DNA from: Synechococcus sp. CPC35
GTDB taxonomy: Bacteria; Cyanobacteriota; Cyanobacteriia; PCC-6307; Cyanobiaceae
Direction: 5' to 3'
Assembly: GCA_002684175.1 (NCBI GenBank)
Contig: NYUU01000129.1
Coordinates: 1 to 9,095 of the forward strand
Length of the DNA stretch: 9,095 nucleotides
Shown here: piece after piece, positions 1 to 8,100 of the stretch
How positions within the stretch are numbered: position 1 is the first letter of the stretch
Layout: every line of letters begins with the position of its first letter
Made by a program: the position numbers and the translations under genes
Notes under the pieces: model-generated
The model's input: the letters and a program-made list of their open reading frames with translations, nothing else
Database searches by the model: none
What the model was told of the DNA's origin: nothing

Positions 1-1
1 G

Positions 2-2050
2 ATCATCGGCCTGTGGGTTTCGGGAAACCTGTTCCACATCGCCTGGCAGGGCAACTTCGAGCAGTGGGTCGCCGACCCTCTGCACGTGCGCCCCATCGCA
101 CACGCAATCTGGGATCCCCACTTTGGTGAGGGTGCCATCAAGGCCTTCACACAGGCGGGGGCTTCATCCCCTGTGAACATCGCCTTTTCCGGTCTCTACC
201 ACTGGTGGTACACGATCGGAATGCGCACCAATTCGGAGCTCTACCAGGGATCCATCTTCATGATGATCCTCTCCGCTTGGGCTCTGTTCGCTGGCTGGCT
301 GCATCTTCAGCCCAAGTTCCGGCCTTCTCTGGCCTGGTTCAAGAACGCTGAATCGCGTCTGAACCATCACCTCGCCGTTCTGTTCGGCTTCAGTTCCATC
401 GCCTGGACCGGGCATCTGGTTCACGTTGCGATACCTGAAGCCCGCGGACAGCATGTTGGTTGGGACAACTTCCTCAGCGTCCTGCCACATCCGGCAGGTC
501 TCGGACCGTTCTTCACCGGTAACTGGGCTGTCTACGCCGAAAATCCTGACTCTCTGAACCAGGCTTTCGGCAGTTCAGAGGGAGCAGGAACCGCAATCCT
601 CACCTTCCTTGGTGGATTCCATCCGCAGAGTGAAGCTCTCTGGCTCACCGATATTGCTCATCATCATCTGGCCATCGGTTGCATCTTTGTGATTGCAGGC
701 CACATGTACCGGACCAATTTCGGCATAGGCCACTCCATCAAGGAGATTCTTGAAGCTCACAACCCACCCAAAGGCACCCCTGGTGACCTTGGTGCTGGCC
801 ATCGAGGCCTTTACGACACCCTGAACAACAGTCTGCACATGCAGCTGGGACTGGCTCTTGCCTCCCTTGGGGTTGTCACCAGCCTCGTTGCTCAACACAT
901 GTATGCGATGCCGTCCTACGCATTCATTGCGAAGGACTACACCACGCAGGCGGCTCTTTACACCCATCACCAGTACATCGCCATCGCTTTGATGTGCGGT
1001 GCTTTTGCTCACGGTGCGATCTTCTTCATCCGTGATTACGACCCCGAAGCCAACAAGGACAACGTCCTGGCCAGGATGCTCGAACACAAGGAAGCGATCA
1101 TCAGTCATCTGAGCTGGGTGTCCCTGTTCCTCGGTTTCCACACCCTGGGTCTTTATGTCCACAACGACGTTGTTGTGGCCTTTGGCACTCCTGAAAAGCA
1201 GATTCTGGTTGAGCCAGTTTTCGCCCAGTTCGTTCAGGCCGCATCAGGCAAGGCGATCTACGGCTTCGATGTACTGCTTTCGAATGCAGCCAGTTCAGCC
1301 AGCCTTGCGTCCCAGAACATTCCTGGTGATCACTACTGGATGGCAGCCATCAATGGCAACACTGATGTCTTCCTGCCCATCGGCCCTGGTGACTTCCTTG
1401 TTCATCACGCCATCGCCCTTGGTCTGCACACCACCACCTTGATTCTCGTGAAAGGTGCTCTGGACGCCCGTGGCTCCAAGCTGATGCCCGATAAGAAGGA
1501 TTTCGGCTACTCCTTCCCCTGTGACGGACCTGGTCGCGGTGGTACCTGTGACATCTCAGCCTGGGATGCCTTCTACCTTGCTGTTTTCTGGGCTCTGAAC
1601 ACTGTCGGCTGGGTCACGTTCTACTGGCACTGGAAGCATCTCGCGATCTGGTCCGGCAACGTTGCTCAGTTCAATGAATCCAGTACCTATTTGATGGGAT
1701 GGTTCCGTGATTACCTCTGGCTTAACTCCTCACAGTTGATCAATGGCTACAACCCCTTCGGCAGCAATAACCTTGCTGTCTGGGCTTGGATGTTCCTGTT
1801 CGGTCATCTGGTGTGGGCCACTGGCTTCATGTTCCTGATCTCCTGGCGTGGTTACTGGCAGGAGTTGATTGAGACCATCGTCTGGGCCCATCAGCGCAGC
1901 CCCATCGCCAACATGATGGGCTACCGCGACAAGCCCGTGGCTCTGTCGATTGTTCAGGCTCGTGTAGTCGGCCTTGCTCACTTCACCGTGGGCTATGTGT
2001 TGACTTACGCAGCTTTCCTGATTGCTTCGACGTCAGGAAAGTTTGGTTGA
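2..2050 (+). CDS. psaB: Photosystem I P700 chlorophyll a apoprotein A2 (PsaB), 5'-truncated by window edge
   Basis: PsaB pairs with PsaA in the thylakoid membrane to form the photosystem I core. It binds P700, the early electron carriers, antenna chlorophylls and the shared FX iron-sulfur cluster. The frame is open from base 2 and gives 682 residues, starting inside the first membrane segment ([20 protein letters not shown]). The FX loop [13 protein letters not shown] lies at 1514-1552, with its two cluster cysteines encoded at 1520 and 1547. The P700 axial histidine lies in [12 protein letters not shown], encoded at 1805. If these are the family's Cys565, Cys574 and His660, the spacing fits exactly, about 58 N-terminal residues are missing, and the protein would be about 740 residues long, the normal size. 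psaA would be expected upstream, outside the window. The ORF is intact and I see no frameshift. Identification is near certain. Confidence 0.98.
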   Translation: MIGLWVSGNLFHIAWQGNFEQWVADPLHVRPIAHAIWDPHFGEGAIKAFTQAGASSPVNIAFSGLYHWWYTIGMRTNSELYQGSIFMMILSAWALFAGWLHLQPKFRPSLAWFKNAESRLNHHLAVLFGFSSIAWTGHLVHVAIPEARGQHVGWDNFLSVLPHPAGLGPFFTGNWAVYAENPDSLNQAFGSSEGAGTAILTFLGGFHPQSEALWLTDIAHHHLAIGCIFVIAGHMYRTNFGIGHSIKEILEAHNPPKGTPGDLGAGHRGLYDTLNNSLHMQLGLALASLGVVTSLVAQHMYAMPSYAFIAKDYTTQAALYTHHQYIAIALMCGAFAHGAIFFIRDYDPEANKDNVLARMLEHKEAIISHLSWVSLFLGFHTLGLYVHNDVVVAFGTPEKQILVEPVFAQFVQAASGKAIYGFDVLLSNAASSASLASQNIPGDHYWMAAINGNTDVFLPIGPGDFLVHHAIALGLHTTTLILVKGALDARGSKLMPDKKDFGYSFPCDGPGRGGTCDISAWDAFYLAVFWALNTVGWVTFYWHWKHLAIWSGNVAQFNESSTYLMGWFRDYLWLNSSQLINGYNPFGSNNLAVWAWMFLFGHLVWATGFMFLISWRGYWQELIETIVWAHQRSPIANMMGYRDKPVALSIVQARVVGLAHFTVGYVLTYAAFLIASTSGKFG

Positions 2051-2065
2051 TCCCAATCGGATCAA
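2047..2065 (+). repeat. Inverted repeat spanning the psaB stop codon
   Basis: TTGATCC and GGATCAA form a perfect 7-bp inverted repeat around a 5-base loop (CAATC). The TGA stop codon of psaB lies inside the left arm. No T-run follows, so it is not itself an intrinsic terminator. It could be a 3'-end mRNA stabilising hairpin or a chance palindrome; the sequence does not decide. Confidence 0.45.
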
Positions 2066-2091
2066 GACCTTCTGACACTTCCAAATCGCAT

Positions 2092-2127
2092 GCCTCGTTC
2101 CGGTTTTCCGGACGGGGCAATTTTTTT
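2092..2127 (+). terminator. Intrinsic terminator of psaB
   Basis: A GC-rich hairpin has a CCGG/CCGG upper stem around a TTTT loop. It extends outward with one bulged T and a G-T wobble to a GCC/GGC base. Two A and then seven T follow at 2121-2127. It begins 42 bases after the psaB stop codon and is placed to end the photosystem I transcript before the regulator gene. Confidence 0.85.
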
Positions 2128-2192
2128 GACTCATGTCGGAAGCAGTCCTGATGAAAGTGCTCGCCTACAACGGACAGCACTCAACACGCTGT

Positions 2193-2214
2193 GTGAGAAG
2201 AGATTTGATCTCAC
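2193..2214 (+). promoter_or_regulatory. Candidate operator: 6-bp inverted repeat upstream of the AraC-type gene
   Basis: GTGAGA (2193-2198) and TCTCAC (2209-2214) are perfectly complementary across 10 bases. A shorter nested pair, AGAT-TTG-ATCT, lies inside. The right arm overlaps the candidate -35 box, where an autoregulatory or repressor site could sit. Arms this short can arise by chance, so this is tentative. Confidence 0.25.
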
Positions 2215-2233
2215 GGGAGGAAAAGGATAAAAT
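2205..2233 (+). promoter_or_regulatory. Candidate sigma-70 type promoter for the AraC-family gene
   Basis: TTGATC (2205-2210) and TAAAAT (2228-2233) lie 17 bases apart and resemble -35 and -10 elements. A start site 6-8 bases after the -10 box would fall near 2240 and leave only about 14 bases of leader before the ATG at 2254. The GGGAGG/AAGGA purine tract lies inside the spacer and would then not be transcribed, which would explain why it does not serve the regulator's reading frame. Confidence 0.3.
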
Positions 2234-2253
2234 AATGAAAGAGACAGTTGTGG

Positions 2254-3252
2254 ATGTCTGCCTCCACCATCAGTCTCGAGTGGCAGCAGCAGTTTTGTCT
2301 GGACCGGCTTTTTTCCAGTGCTGAAGAATGTACGGCGCTGTGGAATGTTCTGGGCTGCGGCTACCGCTGGATTCAGCTTTCCGAAGGCCCCTTGGCCGGC
2401 AGGCTCCGGGTCGAGCGCCAGGGCCCCATGGTTCTGGTTTCAATGCAGGCCAATCAGGCCATGCTTGTGCAGGGAGACCGCAATCCTGAGTGGATCCCAT
2501 TCACAATCGAGCACACCGATAATTTTTCTGAGCATCGCCACTTTGGAGAAGCAGTGGCGCCTCATGCATTGGGTGGCTTCAATACCTCTCTTCAGGAAAC
2601 CATGTTGCGGACTTCTCCCGGAGGAAGCCATATTGGAGCAGTTTTGATTGAACGCAGACGGGTTCATCAGCTCGCGGCCATGGATCCTTCTGCAGCCATC
2701 CTTGAACGCATGGCTGCACACAATCAGGCTTCATTGGGCGCGTCCAGTCATGAACGATTGAAGTGTTTGATGTCACCACCGCAGTGGTCTGGTGAAGACT
2801 CGCCACGATCATTTTCAGCCGATTTGCTTGAAGCGGAGCTGTTTGAGTGCTTATCGCCGCGTTGTGAGATTGATTTACGGCCTGTGGGCGATACGCATCG
2901 TTCTGAACTGGTGCATGAACTTGTTCAATATTCGTTTAAGTTCAGCAGAACTCCTGTTCAACTGAATGATGTCTGTACGGCTTTGTTCACAACTAAGACG
3001 ACGCTCAATGTGAGTTGTCGGAAAATGTTTGGTTTCGGACCGATGATGTTGATGAAGCGCGTCAGATTACAGCAGGTTAATCATGTGCTCCGCAGTCCTG
3101 ATCTGCAACGTCGTCTTGGCTTTTCAGCGGTCCACGAGGTCGCGCAGTATTTTGGCTTCCAAAGTCGAAATCACTTTGCCAGTGACTATCGAAGTATGTT
3201 CTCTGAATCCCCAAAAGAGACACTTCTGGCAGCTCGTTCGGGATCGGATTAA
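2254..3252 (+). CDS. AraC-family transcriptional regulator
   Basis: The gene encodes a DNA-binding transcription factor of about 332 residues. Counting from the in-frame TTG at 2248, the C-terminal part (about residues 220-325) has the two helix-turn-helix units of the AraC family. The first is in LNDVCTALFTTKTTLNVSCR, followed by the linker-helix motif FGFGPMMLMKRVRLQQV. The second is in VHEVAQYFGFQSRNHFASDY and continues into the typical RSMFSESPKE end. The N-terminal ~200 residues should bind effector or dimerise, but I recognise no specific family there, so ligand and targets are unknown. The start is uncertain: an in-frame TGA at 2236 leaves only TTG 2248 or ATG 2254, and the good purine tract at 2215-2227 is better spaced for an ATG at 2235 in another frame. 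The gene sits between psaB and a convergent RTX-like gene and could regulate neighbours or itself. Confidence 0.85.
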   Translation: MSASTISLEWQQQFCLDRLFSSAEECTALWNVLGCGYRWIQLSEGPLAGRLRVERQGPMVLVSMQANQAMLVQGDRNPEWIPFTIEHTDNFSEHRHFGEAVAPHALGGFNTSLQETMLRTSPGGSHIGAVLIERRRVHQLAAMDPSAAILERMAAHNQASLGASSHERLKCLMSPPQWSGEDSPRSFSADLLEAELFECLSPRCEIDLRPVGDTHRSELVHELVQYSFKFSRTPVQLNDVCTALFTTKTTLNVSCRKMFGFGPMMLMKRVRLQQVNHVLRSPDLQRRLGFSAVHEVAQYFGFQSRNHFASDYRSMFSESPKETLLAARSGSD

Positions 3253-3312
3253 TCCATGTATCCCTAAGGAAGTTTGGGTTGATTTTCTTGATACTCAAAG
3301 TCCTGTTGGTGC

Positions 3313-3337
3313 AAAAAAAACGGGCCTCGTGGGCCCG
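3313..3337 (-). terminator. Intrinsic terminator of the RTX-like gene
   Basis: On the minus strand a 6-bp all-GC stem (CGGGCC/GGCCCG, 5-base loop CACGA) is followed directly by eight T. It starts 31 bases after the stop codon of the minus-strand RTX-like gene. On the plus strand the hairpin lacks a T-run, so it should not stop transcripts coming from the AraC-family gene. Confidence 0.85.
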
Positions 3338-3368
3338 CGGGATGGAGGTGAAGACGCCTCGCTCCTGA

Positions 3369-4214
3369 TCAAAGATCCATGGCTGGGACGATCAGGTCTG
3401 TCAGAAGATCACTTTCGTTCGCTTCGAGTGCGCGGTGGTGAGCGTGTCCATGATGATCATGGTCATGATGGTCATGGCCTGAATGGTCATCATGCTTGTC
3501 CATTGCACGGTTATTGTTTCCGCCAGAATATTGCAACTCATTCTTGTTGATATTTTTGACTCCGACGACTTTGGCAAGAGTGTGTTTGCCGGCTTTGATG
3601 AGTGAATTACCACTCTTAGTGGTAATTTTAATGTTGCCTTTGCTGTAGCCATCCACGCGGATGATGTCTTTGCCCTGTTTGCGGTAGTCTTTGATTAAGG
3701 TCGTGGAATCACCATCAAGGTAGAAGTAATCGTTGCCTTTGCCGCCAACCATGGTGCAGTCATCTCCATCGGCATAGAGATGATCTTTGCCGTCTCCTCC
3801 GAGCAATGTGTCCTTGCCATACCACGTGAAAATATGATCATTGCCCTTGCCTCCATCGTATTTATGCTTTTCCCAATGTCCAGACATCAGGTCGTCTTTT
3901 TTGCTGCCCCCGGTATAGGTTTTACCTGATTTGGGAACCACAACGTTGAAGTCGGCGTAATCAAGAACTTTGTCGGTCCATGGGTCGATGTAATTCCCTT
4001 TGATGTCGAGATTGTCGTAACCCCTCTCCCAGAGATCCTGAATGTCGTCATACAGGTCGCCAAGCTTGTTCTGGATATCAAGGTCGGGGATCCATCCGTC
4101 AACTTCGTCCTTGATGTTGTCCAGACCGTCACTGACTTCGTCCTTGATGTTGTCCAAACCGTCGGTAACGGGGTCAGGAATATTGTCTTTGATGTTGTTC
4201 TTGCCTTTGCCCAT
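3369..4214 (-). CDS. RTX-type calcium-binding repeat protein with histidine-rich C-terminal tail
   Basis: This is a predicted 281-residue protein of unknown role. Residues 8-40 carry an 11-residue unit (DGLDNIKDEVS-like) twice in tandem, after a degenerate NIKDN copy. Residues 102-165 hold RTX nonapeptide-like repeats: GGSKKDDLM, GGKGNDHIF, GGDGKDHLY and GGKGNDYFY. The capping segment LIKDYRKQGKDIIRV follows, typical of a calcium-bound parallel beta-roll. Residues 239-260 form a His/Asp tract with 11 histidines, a likely divalent-metal site. The last 21 residues end in DLLTDLIVPAMDL, acidic and hydrophobic as in many type I secretion tails. No N-terminal signal peptide is visible, so ABC-type secretion is the likely export route, although no exporter is encoded here. 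There is no clear Shine-Dalgarno before the ATG. The gene is AT-richer than its neighbours. RTX assignment is firm; function is unknown. Confidence 0.8.
   Translation of the reverse strand: MGKGKNNIKDNIPDPVTDGLDNIKDEVSDGLDNIKDEVDGWIPDLDIQNKLGDLYDDIQDLWERGYDNLDIKGNYIDPWTDKVLDYADFNVVVPKSGKTYTGGSKKDDLMSGHWEKHKYDGGKGNDHIFTWYGKDTLLGGDGKDHLYADGDDCTMVGGKGNDYFYLDGDSTTLIKDYRKQGKDIIRVDGYSKGNIKITTKSGNSLIKAGKHTLAKVVGVKNINKNELQYSGGNNNRAMDKHDDHSGHDHHDHDHHGHAHHRALEANESDLLTDLIVPAMDL
4102..4163. repeat. Tandem 33-bp coding repeat in the RTX-like gene
   Basis: Two 29-base blocks, at 4102-4130 and 4135-4163, differ at a single base (G/A) and start 33 bases apart. They encode the duplicated DGLDNIKDEV unit near the N-terminus. 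A degenerate further copy (NIKDN) lies at about 4180-4200. Near identity at DNA level suggests a recent duplication or copy-number slippage. Confidence 0.85.
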
Positions 4215-4252
4215 AGCTAGATAGTTGATTTGCCAATCTCTTCTTTAGCAAA

Positions 4253-4322
4253 AAGAGTGTTGATCGAGCATGGTCCTGCCGGCTGTAGCCCAGAAAACGG
4301 TGATATCTGGATCAACACTCTT
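4253..4322. repeat. 13-bp perfect inverted repeat between divergent genes
   Basis: AAGAGTGTTGATC (4253-4265) and GATCAACACTCTT (4310-4322) are perfect inverse copies enclosing 44 bases. Read on the minus strand, the second arm ends in TTTTT, so an RNA copy would resemble a long-loop terminator or leader hairpin 38 bases before the RTX-like start codon. It could instead be a pair of operator half-sites or a small inserted element. Confidence 0.7.
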
Positions 4323-4363
4323 GGCGTTTCTGTTTCCTATCGTTCCGCAGCTGCAACGGGCGG

Positions 4364-5116
4364 ATGCTGGATCAATGGACGTTGTTGCTGCGCAATGCCG
4401 GGGAGTGGCGCGGCAGCTTTGACACGCTGGATCGCCAGCTGAAACTGACCAAGCGTCAACCATCCATCCTCAGCCTTGAAGCCGGACCATCCGGTGTTCC
4501 GATCAACCTCACACTGCTGTTCTGGCCGAGTGATCCACCCACAGGAGCTGATCCTTATTCAGGAGAACCGGCGAAACGCATCGTTCAAAGCTTTTCGAGC
4601 CCTGATCCTGGTCTGGGATTTTTCAGCACAGGTAGTTTCTGCCGCGGTACGCCACAGGTTTCAACCTGGTCGAGACTGTATGCAGAATTTGGCTTCCTGC
4701 ACGCTGATCGACGCCATCGCCTCGTCTTGTTGTGGGATGCAGCGGACCGGTTTGACCATCTGGTGCTGATCCGCGAATTTCGGGCTGGATCGTCCGCAAC
4801 AGAGAACCCGGCCCTGTCCGGGGCTCAGTTGCTTGGAACCTGGCAAGCGCAGGACGTGTCTCTCGATCGAGACGGTTCCCAAATCGAGGCGGCTCCATCT
4901 ACATCTTTGCTGCAATTCCAGCCAGAGCACTTTGCTGGAGTCACCTGGTTGCCCGATGGAGGAGGGTTTCGCGTCCCGCAGCGGATCGATCAGCAGCAGC
5001 CCTTCAAGGTTGAAGCGCTGTGGATGGCGACTCCACAGCGTCTTGAGTGGATTCAACGCTGCTATGGCGTGGGCGGCAGCTGGCTCAGCACCCGACATCG
5101 TCTTCTGCAGCGTTGA
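4364..5116 (+). CDS. DUF3598-like (calycin/lipocalin-fold) cyanobacterial protein
   Basis: The gene encodes a 250-residue soluble protein with no signal peptide or membrane segment. Its opening, with QW-LLL-NAGEWRGSFDTL followed by PSILSLE and INLTLLFWP, matches my recollection of DUF3598, a mainly cyanobacterial family with a lipocalin-like beta-barrel related in fold to CpcS/CpeS chromophore lyases. The rest alternates short beta-type stretches (HRLVLLWDA, FDHLVLIREFRAG, LLGTWQAQDVSLDRDG) as expected for a barrel, and ends in EWIQRCYGVGGSWLSTRHRLLQR. LLGTWQ may open a second barrel-like half. The ligand is unknown; pigment or lipid binding would be a guess. The ATG follows a weak GGGCGG tract and is the first in-frame ATG after an upstream TGA at 4301. 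The gene is divergent from the RTX-like gene and convergent with the permease, so probably transcribed alone. Confidence 0.7.
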   Translation: MLDQWTLLLRNAGEWRGSFDTLDRQLKLTKRQPSILSLEAGPSGVPINLTLLFWPSDPPTGADPYSGEPAKRIVQSFSSPDPGLGFFSTGSFCRGTPQVSTWSRLYAEFGFLHADRRHRLVLLWDAADRFDHLVLIREFRAGSSATENPALSGAQLLGTWQAQDVSLDRDGSQIEAAPSTSLLQFQPEHFAGVTWLPDGGGFRVPQRIDQQQPFKVEALWMATPQRLEWIQRCYGVGGSWLSTRHRLLQR

Positions 5117-5147
5117 AAAATTTCCCCAGCTGCCCTCAGCAAGACCG

Positions 5148-8100
5148 TCAGGCTTGGTTCAACTTCAGGGTGCGTCGTTTCAGCAGCAGGTAAACCGCTG
5201 GCACCACAAACAGTGACAGCCCGGAGGACACAAGCAGACCGCTGAACACCACCGTTCCAATGCTGATCCGGCTTGCTGCTCCTGTTCCATCGGCCAGCAG
5301 AAGAGGCAGAAAGCCAGCCAGAGAGGTGACTGCTGTCAGCAGAATCGGACGCATCCTGCTGACGGCGGCTCCAAGAATCGCTTCCCTCAGATTCAGGCCT
5401 GCCTTCATTCGCTGGTTGGCGAATTCCACAATCAGAATTCCGTTTTTGGCCGCGAGACTCACCAGTACCAGCAGCCCCATCTGGCCATAGACGTCAAGAG
5501 GCAGACCACGCAGTTTCAGCCCGATCAGCGCTCCCATCAGGGCCATCGGCACTGTGAGCAGGATGATCAGCGGATCCAGGAAGCTCTCGTACAGCCCGGC
5601 GAGCAGCAGGTAGACCACCACAGTTCCCAGGCTGAACAGCAACCAGGTCAAGGCTTGCGCCTTCCGTTCCTCGAGGGCCAGACCGGTGAAGGCCAAAGCG
5701 ATGTTGCTTCCACCCACCCTTTCCCCGGCCAGTTCCAGGGCATTGATCGCTGCACCGCTGCTCACGCCGGCTGCCGGCAGCGCGGTGACCTGGATGGCGC
5801 GGTTCAGTCCGTAGTGACGGATCGTGTTCGCTCCTTCCTCACGGGTCAGAGTCGCCAGGTTCTCGACGGAGACAAGATCACCGCTGCGGTTGCGCACCAT
5901 CAGTCCCATCAGATCGTTGGGACTGCTGCGTGCCTTGCCATCCAGCTGGATGTAGATCGACCGGATCCGACTCCCTTCGTAGGTGTTGTCGATGTAACGA
6001 CCGCCGATGGAGGCTCCGATCTCACGCAATGTTTCTCCGTAGTCGAGGTCGAGGGAAGCCAACCGGTCGCGGTCCAGTTCGAGCTTCCAGCGCGGTGAAC
6101 TGGCGTCGAAGCGGGTGCTCACCCGTTCGAAGCGTCCGCTGGCTTCGGCTGTTTCGATGAAGCGTCGGGCGACTCGCTCGAACTGTTTCAGGCTGAGTTG
6201 CCCGCCGCTTCGGTCGAGCAGCTCGACGGAGAGACCGCTTTCACTGCTGAACCCCCTGACGGTTGGAGGTGTCGTCACGATCACGCGTGCATCTTTGACG
6301 CTCCGATTGATGGCGCGCGTGAGGCGCCGTCTCACGGCCTCACTGCTCTGATCGTCACGCCAGCGATCCCCCTCGGGCTGCAGCCGCAGAAAGAAGGATC
6401 CACTGTCTTCGCCGCTCCGACCGAAGGAGCTGCCGGCATAAAAATTGCCGGTCCGTACCTCCGGCTCCTCGATAACAACCCGACGGATCCGGTCCATTAC
6501 ATCCACGGTGCGCTCCAGACTGGCCCCCTCCGGAAGGGTGAAATATCCCCGGATCTGGCCCTGGTCTTCGTTGGGAATGAAGGCCGTTGGCATCGTTGCC
6601 AGACCGGTGCCAGTGAGCAGCAGACCTGCCAGCAGCAGTCCTCCCACCAGGCGACCACGGCCGAGCCACCGTTTCAGAATCCTTTCGTAGCCTTTCTGAA
6701 GCTTGTTCATGCCCTCGCGCAGACGGATGCTGAGTGCTCTCAATGGGCGCGGGAGCTTTCCACCGCCAGGCCCAAGCACCCGTGCGCAGGCCATGGGGGT
6801 GAAGGTCAGCGCATTGAGTGTCGAGAAAAGAATCGCTCCACTGATGGCCAGAGCGATGGGCTGGTACAGGCGACCGATCGATCCAGGGATCAACAGCACC
6901 GGAATGAACACGGCAGCCAGTACCAGTGATGTGGCCACCACGGCTCCTGCCAGTTCAGCCATGGCGTCTTCCGCTGCCTGCTGGGGTTGATCGCCCCGTT
7001 CGATCCGCCCGGCGATGTCCTCGCTCACCACGATCGCGTCATCGACCACGATGCCCGTGGCCAGGACAAGGCCAAACAGGATCAGGCTGTTGAGGTTCGA
7101 TCCGCTCATTCGCACGAGGATCAGACTGCCCACCAAAGCCACAGGCACTGCAATCCCAGGGATCATGGCCAGTCGCCAACGTCCGAGGAACAGCACCAGA
7201 ACCCCCAGCACGAGGAGCACCGAATCCCGCAGTGTCACCACTGTGCGATCGAGGTTGGCCTGCACCGTGTCGGCCACGTCCACGATCAGGGAGGCTTCAA
7301 TACCCGGAGGAAAGCTGGCTTCCAGTCGCTTGAGCTCAGCCTTGACCGCTCGGCTGACCTCCAGGGCATTGGCACCATCACGCTGGTAAAGACCAACTGC
7401 AACGGAACGTTCGCCGGCAAGGTTCATCGCCTGGCGCCCATAGCTCCGTTGCCCCAGGGACACCCGCCCCACATCCTTGAGCCGCAACAGCCCGCCGTTG
7501 TCGAGGCGGCGCAGCACCAGATTCTCGAACTCCTTCTGACTGCGCAGGCGACCCTCCGACTGGACCGGCAGGGTCAGCAGCTGTCCGTCCGGGGCCGGTG
7601 CCGCGCCGATGCTGCCGATCGCGGCCAGCACGTTCTGTTCCGCCAGGGCCCGACTGACGTCATTGATGGTGAGATTGGCCTGTTCCAGAAGGTTTGGATC
7701 CAACCAGAGACGGAAGGACAGTTCACTGCTGCCGAACACGAGCACATCCCCGACTCCTGGGGTTGTGATCAGGGACTCCCGCAGCGATTGATCCAGCCAG
7801 CCTCCAAGGAAGGTGGGTACGTACTGGTCCGACCGGTGGCTGAAGCCGAGGATCATCAGCAGGTCATCCGAAGAGCGTCGAACCCGCAGCCCCTGGCGGC
7901 TCACCGCCTGAGGCAGCCGCCTTGTGGCCAGATTCACCTCGTTCTGCACCTTGATCGCATTCAGCTCAGGATCCCCTTCGCTGAAGCGCAGACTGATGCT
8001 GGCCCCTCCCTGGCGGCTGGTGGAGCTGATGCTTTCCAGTCCTTCAAGGCCATTGAGTTGCTGCTCGAGGATTGCCGTCACGCTCTGTTCGACGACGTCC

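Noticed and set aside
575..1162. Minus-strand open frame of 195 codons inside psaB
   Set aside because: Antisense to highly conserved psaB; no recognisable protein features.
2133..2324. Possible 63-codon small gene between psaB and the AraC-family gene
   Set aside because: It overlaps the regulator, has no recognisable product, and spans the candidate promoter. Only the short internal start at 2235 is kept, as a question in the findings.
3447..3500. Repeated GATCATGGTCATGATGG-like DNA, suggesting a short tandem repeat or CRISPR
   Set aside because: It is the coding DNA of the His/Asp tract (CAT/GAT codons). There are no regular spacers or constant repeats.
4230..4442. 70-codon plus-strand frame across the inverted repeat
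   Set aside because: It overlaps the DUF3598-like start in another frame. The product (Cys/Gly/Ala-rich) looks non-coding and the inverted repeat explains the region better.
5117..5147. Possible bidirectional terminator between the DUF3598-like gene and the permease
   Set aside because: Only a 4-bp GCTG/CAGC stem is found; on the minus strand the T-run is separated from it by several bases. Too weak to call.
6198..6929. Plus-strand open frame of 243 codons opposite the permease
   Set aside because: Same reason: antisense shadow of conserved permease sequence, low-complexity composition, no start signal.
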